Counted from the first letter of the stretch, positions 32,199 through 41,426 are shown. The stretch: 64,000 bases of DNA from RGIG3178 sp942492795 (GCA_942492795.1 OW818639.1:1922001-1986000), one strand, 5' to 3'. Translations and numbers: made by a program. Notes: generated by a model not told the origin, from the letters alone.

Positions 32199-33509
32199 CT
32201 ATTTGTTCCAATAGGATGGATATTCTTCCCAGCCCGCCATGTCATCCACCGATTGCCTCCGTACCGCCAACCCTGATTTTCCGTCCCGAACGAGCACGAC
32301 GGCGGGAATCGGCAACCGGTTGTAATTGGAAGCCATGGCATAATTATATGCGCCGGTTGAAAATACAGCAATGATTTCGCCTTTTTTGATTTTCGCAAGC
32401 GGCAAATCGTCAATTAAAACATCACCGGATTCACAGCATCGCCCGGCAAGACGTACAACTTCTTCCACCGCCGCAAACGGGCGGTTGGCGATCAATGCAT
32501 CGTATTTTGCCTGGTACAGCATCGGGCGCGGATTGTCCGCCATGCCTCCGTCTACCGACACATAGGTGCGCACATTGGGGATATCCTTGCGCACATAGGC
32601 TGTGTAAAGCGTTATACCGGCATTTCCGACAATGAATCGGCCCGGCTCAATCTGAACGTTCGGCAATGGCTTGTTTGCTTTGCCGTAGACGGCGCTCATG
32701 CCCTTGTGCATCATTTCGATGTAGCTTTCAACGGGCAGCGTCGTATCGGAATCGGTATAATGGATGCCAAATCCTCCGCCCAGCGTCACGATGGGAACCG
32801 GGACACCGGTCTTCTCTTCGACTTGCAAGGCAAAGGCAGCCATATTGCGGCCTGTCAGTTCATACGGCTCGGCGTCGAGGATCTGGGAGCCGATATGGCA
32901 ATGGATGCCCATGAATTCAAGGTTGCCGAAAGATAAAAGCGTTTCAATCGCGCGAAGAGCCTGTCCGTCTTCAATGCCAAGGGAAAACTTGCAATCCAGA
33001 ATACCCGTTTGGATGTATTCGTGCGTATGCGCCTGAACACCGGGTGTTACGCGCACCATCACACGGACTGTTTTGTTCAGCTGTGCGGCCGTGCTTGCAA
33101 TGTCTTCGATTTCGTCGATGCTGTCGATGATGATAAGGCAATCGTTGGCAATGGCTGTGGTCAGTTCATAGGGCGTCTTTACATTGCCGTGCAGAGCAAT
33201 GCGTTCCCCCGGCATGCCGGCCTTGAGTGCAAGGTTGAGCTCCCCGCCCGAAACGACGTCCAGGCAGAGACCCTCTTGCTTTACCATCTTGACCAATGCG
33301 TCAAAAATGCAGGCTTTGCTGGCATAATATACGGAAAAGGACGGGAAATATTTCCGCATCGCATCCATACATGCACGCATGTTCGAACGAAGTATGTTCT
33401 CGTCCATCACATACAGAGGCGTACCATACTCTTTGGCCAATTCCACCGTATCGCATCCGCCAAAGAGCAGATGACCTTTTTCGTTGATCAATAAATTACG
33501 TTCATTCAT
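32199..33509 (-). CDS. lysA: Diaminopimelate decarboxylase
   Basis: A 436-residue fold-type III PLP enzyme that makes lysine from meso-diaminopimelate. The PLP Lys is in VYYASKACIFDALV (near residue 60), the glycine loop is TLGGGFGIHY, and the C-terminal beta domain has GRCCESGDVL with the catalytic Cys and SGAYNYAMASNYN-like ending. ATG at 33509 (MNERNLL) is chosen; the 19 codons upstream in frame include the promoter. A consensus sigma-A promoter lies upstream. No lysine riboswitch is seen in the short leader. Confidence 0.95.
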   Translation of the reverse strand: MNERNLLINEKGHLLFGGCDTVELAKEYGTPLYVMDENILRSNMRACMDAMRKYFPSFSVYYASKACIFDALVKMVKQEGLCLDVVSGGELNLALKAGMPGERIALHGNVKTPYELTTAIANDCLIIIDSIDEIEDIASTAAQLNKTVRVMVRVTPGVQAHTHEYIQTGILDCKFSLGIEDGQALRAIETLLSFGNLEFMGIHCHIGSQILDAEPYELTGRNMAAFALQVEEKTGVPVPIVTLGGGFGIHYTDSDTTLPVESYIEMMHKGMSAVYGKANKPLPNVQIEPGRFIVGNAGITLYTAYVRKDIPNVRTYVSVDGGMADNPRPMLYQAKYDALIANRPFAAVEEVVRLAGRCCESGDVLIDDLPLAKIKKGEIIAVFSTGAYNYAMASNYNRLPIPAVVLVRDGKSGLAVRRQSVDDMAGWEEYPSYWNK

Positions 33510-33537
33510 CCGTATCACGCCCCGTAAAATTTGACCT

Positions 33538-33566
33538 ATTTTAGCATGGTACAGTGTCAATGTCAA
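33538..33566 (-). promoter_or_regulatory. Sigma-A promoter of lysA
   Basis: On the minus strand, TTGACA (33561-33566), 17 bases, then TAAAAT (33538-33543). The leader to the lysA ATG is only about 20 bases. Confidence 0.8.
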
Positions 33567-33574
33567 TTGAAACC

Positions 33575-34723
33575 CTAGCCGTTGAGCCAGCAGCGAAGGA
33601 TCAGCAGGATCAGTTCTTTGATGCTTAGCGCCTTGCTCTCCATACCTGCAACTGCCGGTACTTCCAAAACGAGCAGATCGCCCGTATAGACGCGCAAAAT
33701 GCCTATCTGTTGCTGTAGACTAAGAGGCGCTTGGATGACTTCGGGCAGGATAAGTTCTTTCCTTATCTGTTTCTCTTCCCCCCGCAGCAACAGCAGCTTG
33801 ATGTCCCGCGGACAGACGACATCGATCTGCGATGGCCTGCCGCCGCTTACTTCCAATCCCTTTTTCAGCACTTCCCCTTTTCGCACGACGGTCTTTGAAA
33901 TATAGTTGGCAAAGCCGTAGTTCAAAAGCGTCTTGGCATCCTCAAAACGCGAATCCGCGTTCGGCGCCCCCAAGGTTACAGCGATCAAACGCATATCGCC
34001 GCGTTTGGCACAGAATACACCTGCATACATGGAGCTTCCCGATGATCCGGTCGACAGCCCGTCACAGTTTGCATAGAAGCGCACCAACCTGTTTGGATTG
34101 ACAAGTTCCGTTTTGCGCCCCGACCGGTGTACAATCGTGTACATGTATAAGGATGTATAGGAAAACACCAGTGATTTGCCCGAAAGTGCCAGAGCTATCG
34201 TTGCAAGGTCTCGCGAAGTCGAAGTCGTCTTGCTTTCAAGGCCTGTTGCGGTATCAAAAACCGTGTTTTTGCAGCCGAGCTGTGCAGATCGTTCGTTCAT
34301 CTTCGCTACAAACAGTTCTTCGGAGCCATAAATTTTTTCCGCCAGCGCTACGGTGGCATCGTTGGCGCTTGCCATGCACATGGCACGGACGAGTTCTTCC
34401 GCTTTGTATTCGTCACCGGCTTCGAGAAAAGCTTGTGTGCCGCCTTTATTGGCGGCATTCTGTGAAACGAACACCGCATCCGTTAAATTGATATGCCCCT
34501 GCTCCAACGCTTCAAATACCAACAGCATGGACATCACCTTGATGGCCCCGGCAGCGCTAAGCGGCGTGTCCGCATTCTTCTGTGTCAATACTTTGCCTGT
34601 GCCGGCATCGATCAAGATGACGGATTGCGACGTGATGGTAAAGGGCAAATCCTCCACCGGCGCAAATCCCGTTAGAAGAAGCAGGGATACCGCAACGAAT
34701 AAACTCAATATACGCTTAAACAT
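33575..34723 (-). CDS. DacF-like penicillin-binding protein homologue with lost catalytic residues
   Basis: A 382-residue exported S11-family protein with a signal peptide (FKRILSLFVAVSLLLLTGFA). The SxxK motif reads Gly59-Ala-Ile-Lys62, so the acylated Ser is gone. The KTG motif reads Ser224-Thr-Gly226, so its Lys is gone too. Only Ser119-Ala-Asn121 remains. The C-terminal PBP5-C-like beta domain is present. It lies next to punA-deoB, the position of dacF in Bacillus (drm-punA-dacF), while the catalytically intact paralogue is at 27.9-29.0 kb. A non-enzymatic role is inferred. Its ribosome site is inside a hairpin. Confidence 0.85.
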   Translation of the reverse strand: MFKRILSLFVAVSLLLLTGFAPVEDLPFTITSQSVILIDAGTGKVLTQKNADTPLSAAGAIKVMSMLLVFEALEQGHINLTDAVFVSQNAANKGGTQAFLEAGDEYKAEELVRAMCMASANDATVALAEKIYGSEELFVAKMNERSAQLGCKNTVFDTATGLESKTTSTSRDLATIALALSGKSLVFSYTSLYMYTIVHRSGRKTELVNPNRLVRFYANCDGLSTGSSGSSMYAGVFCAKRGDMRLIAVTLGAPNADSRFEDAKTLLNYGFANYISKTVVRKGEVLKKGLEVSGGRPSQIDVVCPRDIKLLLLRGEEKQIRKELILPEVIQAPLSLQQQIGILRVYTGDLLVLEVPAVAGMESKALSIKELILLILRCWLNG

Positions 34724-34729
34724 CAAAAT

Positions 34730-34762
34730 CCCTCCAACAGAGCACATGTGCCTGTTGGAGGG
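34730..34762 (-). promoter_or_regulatory. Hairpin sequestering the ribosome site of the dacF-like gene
   Basis: An 11-bp stem pairs 34730-34740 (CCCTCCAACAG, plus strand) with 34752-34762 (CTGTTGGAGGG). On the minus-strand RNA the 3' arm contains GGAGGG, the Shine-Dalgarno 6 bases before the ATG at 34723. Only four T follow, so translation control fits better than termination, although weak termination after punA is possible. Confidence 0.5.
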
Positions 34763-34782
34763 GTATGCATCACCGAAGCTGT

Positions 34783-35610
34783 TTATGCAAGCTCTTTGGA
34801 TAACAACTGTAAAAATTCGTCTATTAAGCGTGCAAATTTGTGTTTGACATTCTCGCCGGTTTCCATCACTTCAGCATGGCTCAGCGGCTGATTCAGCATG
34901 CCGGCTGCCATATTGGTAATGCAGCTTACCGCGCAGATGCGCATGCCGGCATGGCGGCCAACGATCACTTCCGGAACGGTAGACATTCCGACCGCATCCG
35001 CGCCGATCGTGCGTGCAAAGCGGATCTCGGCGGGCGTTTCAAACTGAGGACCGGAAAACATGACATATATGCCTTTTTTAAGATCGACATCAGCCAGACC
35101 GGATGCTTTTAACATCAGCCTTCTAAGGTCCGGATCGTAGGCCTGAGACATATCCGGAAACCGCGGGCCAAACAAATCGATATTCTCGCCGCGCAACGGC
35201 GACATTCCGGAGAAGTTGATATGATCTTCGATAAGCATCAGATCGCCCGGTTCAAAATCGAAATTGATGCCGCCGGCCGCGTTGGTCAAAACCAGGACTT
35301 CAGCGCCCAACAACCTAAGCGCACGTATCGGGATGGTGATCACATCCTGCGCGTATCCTTCGTAATAATGCAGCCTTCCCTGCATGATGGCGACAGGCAT
35401 GGACCAGAGGTTGCCAAGAACAAGGTGCCCTGCATGTCCCGCAACGGTGGACGTCGGAAACCCCGGAATGTCTGCGTAGGAAATGCGTTGAGCATCTTTA
35501 AGCCTGTCTGCGTATCCGCCCAAGCCCGAACCCAACACCAACACCGTTTTGGGATGGATCTTCATTTTCTGCCGCAGATAATCGGCAGACCGTTCAATGC
35601 GTTGCAGCAT
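34783..35610 (-). CDS. punA: Purine-nucleoside phosphorylase
   Basis: A 275-residue PNP of the trimeric type that splits (deoxy)guanosine and inosine with phosphate. The phosphate site is VLGSGLGGYAD (residues 25-35), and the other signature segments are MQGRLHYYEGY, LTNAAGGINFDFEPGDLMLIEDHIN in pieces, and GADAVGMSTVPEV, where the purine-contacting residues sit. ATG at 35610 follows GGGGGC by 6 bases; a much longer in-frame reading overlaps deoB and is not used. With deoB it forms a nucleoside salvage unit. Confidence 0.95.
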   Translation of the reverse strand: MLQRIERSADYLRQKMKIHPKTVLVLGSGLGGYADRLKDAQRISYADIPGFPTSTVAGHAGHLVLGNLWSMPVAIMQGRLHYYEGYAQDVITIPIRALRLLGAEVLVLTNAAGGINFDFEPGDLMLIEDHINFSGMSPLRGENIDLFGPRFPDMSQAYDPDLRRLMLKASGLADVDLKKGIYVMFSGPQFETPAEIRFARTIGADAVGMSTVPEVIVGRHAGMRICAVSCITNMAAGMLNQPLSHAEVMETGENVKHKFARLIDEFLQLLSKELA

Positions 35611-35623
35611 CACAATGCCCCCT

Positions 35624-36793
35624 TTACCGTATTTTATCCAGGAAAGAGCGGCCGACCGGCCATTTGGAAAGGCTGAAATATGCAGCAATCGTAGCACCGA
35701 TATCGGAAAAGCTTTCGCGCGTTCCGAGGTTGATGTTCTGCTTTGTGGACTTTCCATAGCAGAGCAACGGCGTGTATTCCCTGGAGTGATCCGTTGATAT
35801 TGTGGTGGGATCGCAGCCGTGGTCTGCGGTTATGCACAGAATATCCTCATCTCCCAATAAATCAATGATGGATGGAAGCGCATCATCGAATGCCTTGAGC
35901 GAATCCGCGTATCCGCCAATGTTGTTGCGGTGCCCGAACAGTTGGTCGAAGTCTACCAGGTTGGTAAAGACCAAACCGTTCGGTTCACTTTGCATGCACT
36001 TGAGCGTCGCTTCAATGCATGTTTTGTTGTCGCTTTGATGATCCGAAAAGGTAATGCCTCTGTGCGCAAAGATATCCTCGATTTTTCCGATCGCACACAC
36101 ATCGAAACCGTTTGCCTTAAGCACATCCAAAACCGTATCGGACGGCGGTTCCACAGAGAAATCGCGGCGGTTGCCGGTTCGAATAAAGTTGCCCTGAGTG
36201 CCTATAAAAGGACGCGCGATCACACGGCCGACGCGCCATTCCCCCGTTAGAAGTTCCCGCGCTTTGTTGCATATTTCGTACAGTTCACCAAGCGGAATCA
36301 CTTCTTCGTGGGCTGCTATCTGAAAGACGCTGTCCGCCGATGTGTATACGATCGGCTTTTTGGTACGGATATGTTCGGCACCCAGAACTTTTATGATCTC
36401 TGTGCCGGATGCGGCTACATTCCCCAACGTTCCTCGACCGATTGCCGTTTCAAATGCGTGGATAAGAGCTTTGGGAAAACCGTCCGGAAAGGTGGGAAAG
36501 GGTTTGTCCAAAATGATCCCGGCCATTTCCCAATGTCCGCCCGTCGTATCTTTGCCGGGGAATTTCTCCAGCGAACGCCCGTAACATCCTATGGGTTTGC
36601 CCTGATAGCGTGTCCAGGAAATCCCGTCGATGCTGGAAAGTCCAAGCGCATTCAGGTTGGGCAGCGAAAGCTGCGGCGCGTTTTGAAAAATATGTCCCAG
36701 CGTATCCGACCCTTCGTCGCCGAAGCGGTCCGCATCGGGCAACGCGCCTATGCCAACACTGTCCATAACGATCAAAACAAACTTTTTAGACAT
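35624..36793 (-). CDS. deoB: Phosphopentomutase
   Basis: A 389-residue manganese enzyme of the alkaline phosphatase fold that converts (deoxy)ribose-1-phosphate to the 5-phosphate. The N-terminal metal site is VLIVMDSVGIGALPDA with Asp10, the nucleophile Thr lies in GKDTTGGHWE (near residue 86), and the C-terminal metal ligands are in DEDILCITADHGCDPT and DHSREYTP. It is followed by punA 13 bases downstream, so the sugar phosphate released by PunA feeds DeoB. The order spoIIM-deoB-punA-dacF recalls Bacillus. Confidence 0.96.
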   Translation of the reverse strand: MSKKFVLIVMDSVGIGALPDADRFGDEGSDTLGHIFQNAPQLSLPNLNALGLSSIDGISWTRYQGKPIGCYGRSLEKFPGKDTTGGHWEMAGIILDKPFPTFPDGFPKALIHAFETAIGRGTLGNVAASGTEIIKVLGAEHIRTKKPIVYTSADSVFQIAAHEEVIPLGELYEICNKARELLTGEWRVGRVIARPFIGTQGNFIRTGNRRDFSVEPPSDTVLDVLKANGFDVCAIGKIEDIFAHRGITFSDHQSDNKTCIEATLKCMQSEPNGLVFTNLVDFDQLFGHRNNIGGYADSLKAFDDALPSIIDLLGDEDILCITADHGCDPTTISTDHSREYTPLLCYGKSTKQNINLGTRESFSDIGATIAAYFSLSKWPVGRSFLDKIR

Positions 36794-36813
36794 CCTGCTT
36801 CCCTTCTTCCGTT

Positions 36814-37407
36814 TCAGACATACATGGAACCCAAAACCCCGATGATCAAAGGAAGGATACTACATTCCATTATAACGGCAGCAACAAAAAAGATAAACGT
36901 GAAATGAAAACAATATCTTGCGGAGTTAATGCGGTGGTTCGTCTGGATTTGTATAAGCGCATAACATCCTGTTTGCGCAAAGCAGGGTATCAGAATAAAA
37001 TTTTGAAACAACAGGATAAGCATCGCCGACAATAACCCGCCGATGCCGAAACTTACAAGGAACATCGCCGCTGTGGAACCGATCTCATACCCCCTTATGG
37101 CAGGTACGGCAAAAATAAATGTGCTGCCAAAGCGAAACAAGCCCGAGAGCATCAGCATGAGCATCCATCGACCATGCAGCAAGACCGACGAGAGGAGCAG
37201 CCCTAAAAAGTCCTTCTGATGGTACACATATCCGTCCAGCCAAGTTGTAATTGCGGATGTAAACGCAAAGCTGTCCGATTGAGCAAACAAGCGTATGGTG
37301 TGAAAACCGCAGGATATTCCTCCGATAAAAAGAAAAAACCAAACGGCATAGTAGACCGGGTGATTTTGCACGCTGCGAACGAATGGAACATACCAGCGAT
37401 TGCGCAC
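36814..37407 (-). CDS. spoIIM: Stage II sporulation protein M
   Basis: A membrane protein of about 197 residues with five hydrophobic segments, the size and topology of SpoIIM, part of the DMP peptidoglycan-degrading complex that drives septal thinning and engulfment. The first helix follows NHPVYYAVWFFLFIGGISCG, as in Bacillus SpoIIM. The start is uncertain: GTG at 37407 fits homologue length, while TTG at 37449 would add 14 codons but coincides with a weak sigma-E-like -10 (CATATGAT, 37449-37456). Sequence divergence from Bacillus is large. Context beside spo0A and deoB supports the call. Confidence 0.78.
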   Translation of the reverse strand: MRNRWYVPFVRSVQNHPVYYAVWFFLFIGGISCGFHTIRLFAQSDSFAFTSAITTWLDGYVYHQKDFLGLLLSSVLLHGRWMLMLMLSGLFRFGSTFIFAVPAIRGYEIGSTAAMFLVSFGIGGLLSAMLILLFQNFILIPCFAQTGCYALIQIQTNHRINSARYCFHFTFIFFVAAVIMECSILPLIIGVLGSMYV

Positions 37408-37523
37408 GATCCTCACACTCCCATGGGAGGATATGCGCAAAAAATACAATCATATGCGCAATGCCCGACAGATACGCAACCAGATATGCAGCCGGATTTG
37501 CGACAAAGCAAACTGGGATCTTT

Positions 37524-38279
37524 CTAGGATATCGATAAATGATCGCTCATCATCGCAATAAATTCACGGTTGCTTGGCTTGCCTTTGTTGCTGTTCACCG
37601 TAAAACCAAACAAATCCTGCAAGGTATCCAGACATCCGTACATGAACACAAACTCGATTGCGTAACGGATGGACCGTTCGACATTGGTGGCGGTCGATTC
37701 TTCTTCTTTGGCTATCTCCACATACAGTCCTGACGCCAGATCGTCCAGCATTTTGGAATCCAGCAGAACATGCACCAATGCCCTTCGCAAATAACGGTAA
37801 CCGCGCAGCTTGTTTGGCATGCCGATGGTGTTGAGCAATTGTGTGACCTTGATTCTCAACTCCGCTGCGCACTCATTGTTTTGATACATCGCAGGTTTTG
37901 TTTCACCGTCGGGATGGCACAGCATCCGTATGCGCTTGGCCAAATGCATTGGTTCGGCGGGTTTTTGGATATAATAGTCGACACCGTAGCCTGCACAGCG
38001 TTTGAGTATAGAATCGTCAATCGAAGCGCTGTAAACGATAATAGCAGGCCGTGGATCAACGCGCTGCAGTCTGTCCAATACGGCAAAGCCATCCAGTTCC
38101 TTCAACACCAAATCCATGACGACGACATCGGGTTTGCTTTGCTCGATGTGTTTAATCAGCGAGGATCCTGTCGTTACAAGCCGATTGATGTCGAAATCCA
38201 ATTCGTCGGACCAATGCTGCTGTAAATTTTCCATGTGCACATAATTGCTGTCTGCCAAAATGATCTTTATGCGGCTCAT
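37524..38279 (-). CDS. spo0A: Sporulation master regulator Spo0A
   Basis: A 251-residue response regulator that commits the cell to sporulation. The receiver (1-120) has the phospho-acceptor Asp56 in VVVMDLVLK, Lys106 in YIQKPAE, and Ser84/86 in place of the usual Thr. The acidic pocket reads Asp10-Ser11 rather than Asp-Asp. The C-terminal DNA-binding domain (about 140-251) is well conserved: TATNVERSIRYAIEF and GFTVNSNKGKPSNREFIAM, with Asn where Bacillus has Arg in SRVERAIRH. AGGGGG lies 7 bases before the ATG. It is preceded by spoIVB, the universal order. Confidence 0.95.
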   Translation of the reverse strand: MSRIKIILADSNYVHMENLQQHWSDELDFDINRLVTTGSSLIKHIEQSKPDVVVMDLVLKELDGFAVLDRLQRVDPRPAIIVYSASIDDSILKRCAGYGVDYYIQKPAEPMHLAKRIRMLCHPDGETKPAMYQNNECAAELRIKVTQLLNTIGMPNKLRGYRYLRRALVHVLLDSKMLDDLASGLYVEIAKEEESTATNVERSIRYAIEFVFMYGCLDTLQDLFGFTVNSNKGKPSNREFIAMMSDHLSIS

Positions 38280-38303
38280 GCAAAAACCCCCTTAAGCGGT
38301 AAC

Positions 38304-38332
38304 ATTGTACCTCAACAGGCGCATTTGTCAAA
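38304..38332 (-). promoter_or_regulatory. spo0A promoter with overlapping 0A-like box
   Basis: On the minus strand, TTGACA (38326-38331) and TACAAT (38304-38309) are separated by 16 bases. On the plus strand TTGTCAAA (38325-38332) differs at one base from the 0A box TTGTCGAA and covers the -35. The -35 abuts the spoIVB stop. Confidence 0.65.
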
Positions 38333-38333
38333 A

Positions 38334-39620
38334 TCACGGAATCGAATCCGATTGTTCAAGCATCCATTCGATAAAGATGCCGTATCCCTTATGCGGATCG
38401 TTCACAAGGACATGGGTAACGGCGCCGATGATCTTGCCGTTTTGGATGATGGGACTGCCTGACATGCCTTGGACAATACCGTTGGTTCGTTCCACCAGCC
38501 GGGGATCGGTGATCTCGACCACCATACCCTTTCCAGCCGCCTGCTTTTGACGCGTGATCTTGACGATCTGGCAATCGAATTGCTCAACCGTTTGCTCATC
38601 AACCGTGCACAGGATGGTAGCGTGGCCGAGCTTTACCTCGTTCTGCCATCCGATGGGCAATCCGTTGGGGTACAGAACCGATACCATAGGCTGGTAGAGT
38701 TTGCCGAAGAGTCCCTGTTCCGAATTGAGCTTAATCGTTCCCAACGCATTGGCGGTGGTTATAAACATGCCGCACAATTCTCCGGGAACGCCTTCTTCTC
38801 CCTTGATGACGTCAATGATTCTGGCCGGGACAATTTGCCCGTCTTTTAAGAGCAGGTTCTCGCTGGTATCCGCATCAGCGATTGCATGACCCAACCCTGC
38901 GAAAGCCTGATTCATGGGATCCGTATAGGTTAAAGTACCGATACCCGCCGTACTGTCCCTTACCCAAAGCCCTATCCTGTTTTTTCCGTCCACCACATCT
39001 TTGATCGGATGAACAGCCACCGATAGCTCCAGTTTGTCGCGTAGCAGCGTGAACTGCAGATCCTGCTTGCTGTCTGTGATGAGCTGGCCCAAATGATCGG
39101 CGTTTTGGATCTGTATGCCGTTTACGGCGATGATGACATCGCCTTCGCGTATCCCCGCCAACTTGCCGGGATTGGATTTTGTGCCGTCTTCCTGCAGGAT
39201 ATCGCCGGTGCTGACAACCAGCGCACCTCTGGTATACATCGCAACGCCGATGCATGCGCCTCCCGGAATGATGACGCGATCCTGGTCCACCATGAGTTTC
39301 ATGTTGCGAATTGTCATTCCGGCAAGCTTAAACGAAATAAGAGCCTCACCCGACCCGCTGGCTGTAATGACGAGGGGTTTGCTCAAATCAACGCTTTTGC
39401 TTTTGCCATCGCTTGGCTGTCCATTGATGACGATCTTGCTGCCGGAAGAAACGACATGGATGTTGGCAGTGATGGGCAAGTCCGACTGCAATACGATCGG
39501 TTCGCCTGTTTTTAAGTACAATCTGTCAGGCAAGCCTTTGGGAATCGGAATCGGAATAAAATTCAGCGAAAACACAGCAAGTGCAAACAGTATTCCAATC
39601 GAACGAAACCATTTGGCCAA
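38334..39620 (-). CDS. spoIVB: SpoIVB serine peptidase
   Basis: A 428-residue secreted S55 peptidase. In Bacillus it is made in the forespore and triggers pro-sigma-K processing across the membrane. An N-terminal hydrophobic anchor (about 8-25) is followed by a PDZ domain (about 125-205, GIREGDVIIAVNGIQIQNADH in pieces) and the peptidase domain with His in FAGLGHAIADAD and Ser in VQGMSGSPIIQNGKIIGAVTHV in pieces. TTG at 39620 follows GGGAGG by 8 bases. It sits between recN and spo0A, as throughout spore formers. Confidence 0.96.
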   Translation of the reverse strand: MAKWFRSIGILFALAVFSLNFIPIPIPKGLPDRLYLKTGEPIVLQSDLPITANIHVVSSGSKIVINGQPSDGKSKSVDLSKPLVITASGSGEALISFKLAGMTIRNMKLMVDQDRVIIPGGACIGVAMYTRGALVVSTGDILQEDGTKSNPGKLAGIREGDVIIAVNGIQIQNADHLGQLITDSKQDLQFTLLRDKLELSVAVHPIKDVVDGKNRIGLWVRDSTAGIGTLTYTDPMNQAFAGLGHAIADADTSENLLLKDGQIVPARIIDVIKGEEGVPGELCGMFITTANALGTIKLNSEQGLFGKLYQPMVSVLYPNGLPIGWQNEVKLGHATILCTVDEQTVEQFDCQIVKITRQKQAAGKGMVVEITDPRLVERTNGIVQGMSGSPIIQNGKIIGAVTHVLVNDPHKGYGIFIEWMLEQSDSIP

Positions 39621-39671
39621 GATAGAATCCTCCCTTTTGGTACCCTTCTATCCTGTCCATTCCGGTTGGAT

Positions 39672-39702
39672 TCAAAACAAAAGCGATATGATTTCATATC
39701 GC
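39672..39702 (-). terminator. Terminator after recN
   Basis: GCGATATGA (39683-39691) pairs with TCATATCGC (39694-39702). On the minus strand TTTTGTTTTG follows. It separates nadK-argR-recN from spoIVB. Confidence 0.85.
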
Positions 39703-39716
39703 CTGTGATGGTTTGT

Positions 39717-41423
39717 TTATATGGAACGCTTGAAACTGTTTGCCTGGGAAATCATTTCCTTGGCATGCGCCAGCCCATGGCCACTTTCCCCTTGACCGCC
39801 CACGAGACGGGCGACTTCCAGCGCTCGGGACTGTTCATTCAGCTGCGTCACGGTTGTTTTCGTAACATCTTTGTCCGCATGTTTTTCGATCAGAAAATGT
39901 GTGTCCGCCATACTTGCCAGCTGCGCAAGGTGGGTTACGCACAATACCTGTCTTGTACGGGAAATGACCGCCATCTTTTGCGCCACAACGTGCGCCATAT
40001 TACCGCTTAGACCCGTATCGATCTCATCGAAGATCAGACAATCGATGCCATCCAACTGGGCGGCAATATTCTTTAAAGCCAGCATGATCCGCGACGCTTC
40101 CCCCCCGGATGCGATACGCGACAGCGGACGCAAGGGCTGGCCGGGATTGGCGCTGAGCATGAATTCAACATGATCAAGTCCGTTTTGATGGTATTGCGCA
40201 ACGTCTTCTACCGGTCTGTCAGGAATCGGTGCATAGGAAACGTCAAACCGTACCCGGCTCATGCCAAGGTCTTCCAGTTCCTTTGTGACGCAACCCCGGA
40301 AACGTTCTGCAGCCAGTATACGCACATCGTGCAGACGGGTACATTGGAGATACAAACGCTGCAAAATCCTGGATTTTTCCTCTTCAAGTGTCTGAATGCG
40401 CTCCGTTGCGTTGGCGAGCCTGAATATTTCGTCTTCCATCGTTTGCGCCGAAGCCAGAACCGCTTCGATGCTTCCGCCATACTTGCGCTTAAGCATTTGA
40501 ATCTCATCAAGGCGCTTGGAAATCTCTTCTGCCTGATCCGCATCAAAATCCAAAAGCTGCTGCTTTTTCTGGAAAGAATCCGTGGCATTTTCCAGCGAAT
40601 AGAATAATTCGTCAAATTCCGCCGCCAGCGTCTGGTAGGCATCATCGAAAGGCGCGATGGCGCGCAGTTCATGGCATATGGCACGAAGCATATCCTGGAT
40701 ACCGTTATGTTCGTTGTATAAACTCTGTTCCACCAGGATAAAGGCATCTGCGATTCGCTGTGAATTGTTCATGAGTATACGCTGCCGCTGCAACACGGTA
40801 TCTTCGTCGATTTGAAGTTTTGCGTTTGAGATTTCATCATATTGGTAACGAAGGATATCCAGCCTGCGCTCCCGTTCGCCGTGCTCTGCACCGTATTGGC
40901 TTAATTCACGCATACACGCACGCAAGGAGGATAAATCCTGTTGCATGACCGATTTGGCTTCAGCGATATCCCTGCCGCCAAAGGCATCCAACAATTCGAT
41001 GTGCAACTGGGCATTGAAGATGGATTGATGTTCATGTTGACCGTGGATATCGATAAGCCTGGCGCTTATTTGCTGCAATGCGGCATTGTTGACCAGCGTG
41101 CCGTTTATGCGGCATACATTTCGTCCGTTCACGAACAACTCACGCGAAAGTGTCAGTGTGATATCCTTGTCAATGCCAAGTTCTTCCAACAGAGCGTCGC
41201 ACGCATGCACAGAATCCACAAATACCGCTTCGACAACGGCTTTGGGACAATCAGCCTGTATCAGTTCCCGGTCGGCACGTACACCGAGCACCAGATTCAA
41301 CGCATCGATAAGGATGGATTTCCCCGCACCGGTTTCACCCGTGAGGACATTCAATCCCGGGGCAAACTCAACCATCGCCTCATCAATCAGCGCAATATGG
41401 TGTATTTCGATGCGTTGCAACAT
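39717..41423 (-). CDS. recN: DNA repair protein RecN
   Basis: A 568-residue SMC-like ATPase acting early in double-strand break repair. Walker A is LTGETGAGKSILIDALN (about 28-44), a coiled coil occupies about 170-380, the ABC signature is LSRIASGGEASRIMLALK, and Walker B is CLIFDEIDTGLSG. ATG at 41423 lies 3 bases after the argR stop, so nadK-argR-recN form an operon, the standard Firmicute order. Confidence 0.97.
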   Translation of the reverse strand: MLQRIEIHHIALIDEAMVEFAPGLNVLTGETGAGKSILIDALNLVLGVRADRELIQADCPKAVVEAVFVDSVHACDALLEELGIDKDITLTLSRELFVNGRNVCRINGTLVNNAALQQISARLIDIHGQHEHQSIFNAQLHIELLDAFGGRDIAEAKSVMQQDLSSLRACMRELSQYGAEHGERERRLDILRYQYDEISNAKLQIDEDTVLQRQRILMNNSQRIADAFILVEQSLYNEHNGIQDMLRAICHELRAIAPFDDAYQTLAAEFDELFYSLENATDSFQKKQQLLDFDADQAEEISKRLDEIQMLKRKYGGSIEAVLASAQTMEDEIFRLANATERIQTLEEEKSRILQRLYLQCTRLHDVRILAAERFRGCVTKELEDLGMSRVRFDVSYAPIPDRPVEDVAQYHQNGLDHVEFMLSANPGQPLRPLSRIASGGEASRIMLALKNIAAQLDGIDCLIFDEIDTGLSGNMAHVVAQKMAVISRTRQVLCVTHLAQLASMADTHFLIEKHADKDVTKTTVTQLNEQSRALEVARLVGGQGESGHGLAHAKEMISQANSFKRSI

Positions 41424-41426
41424 ATT

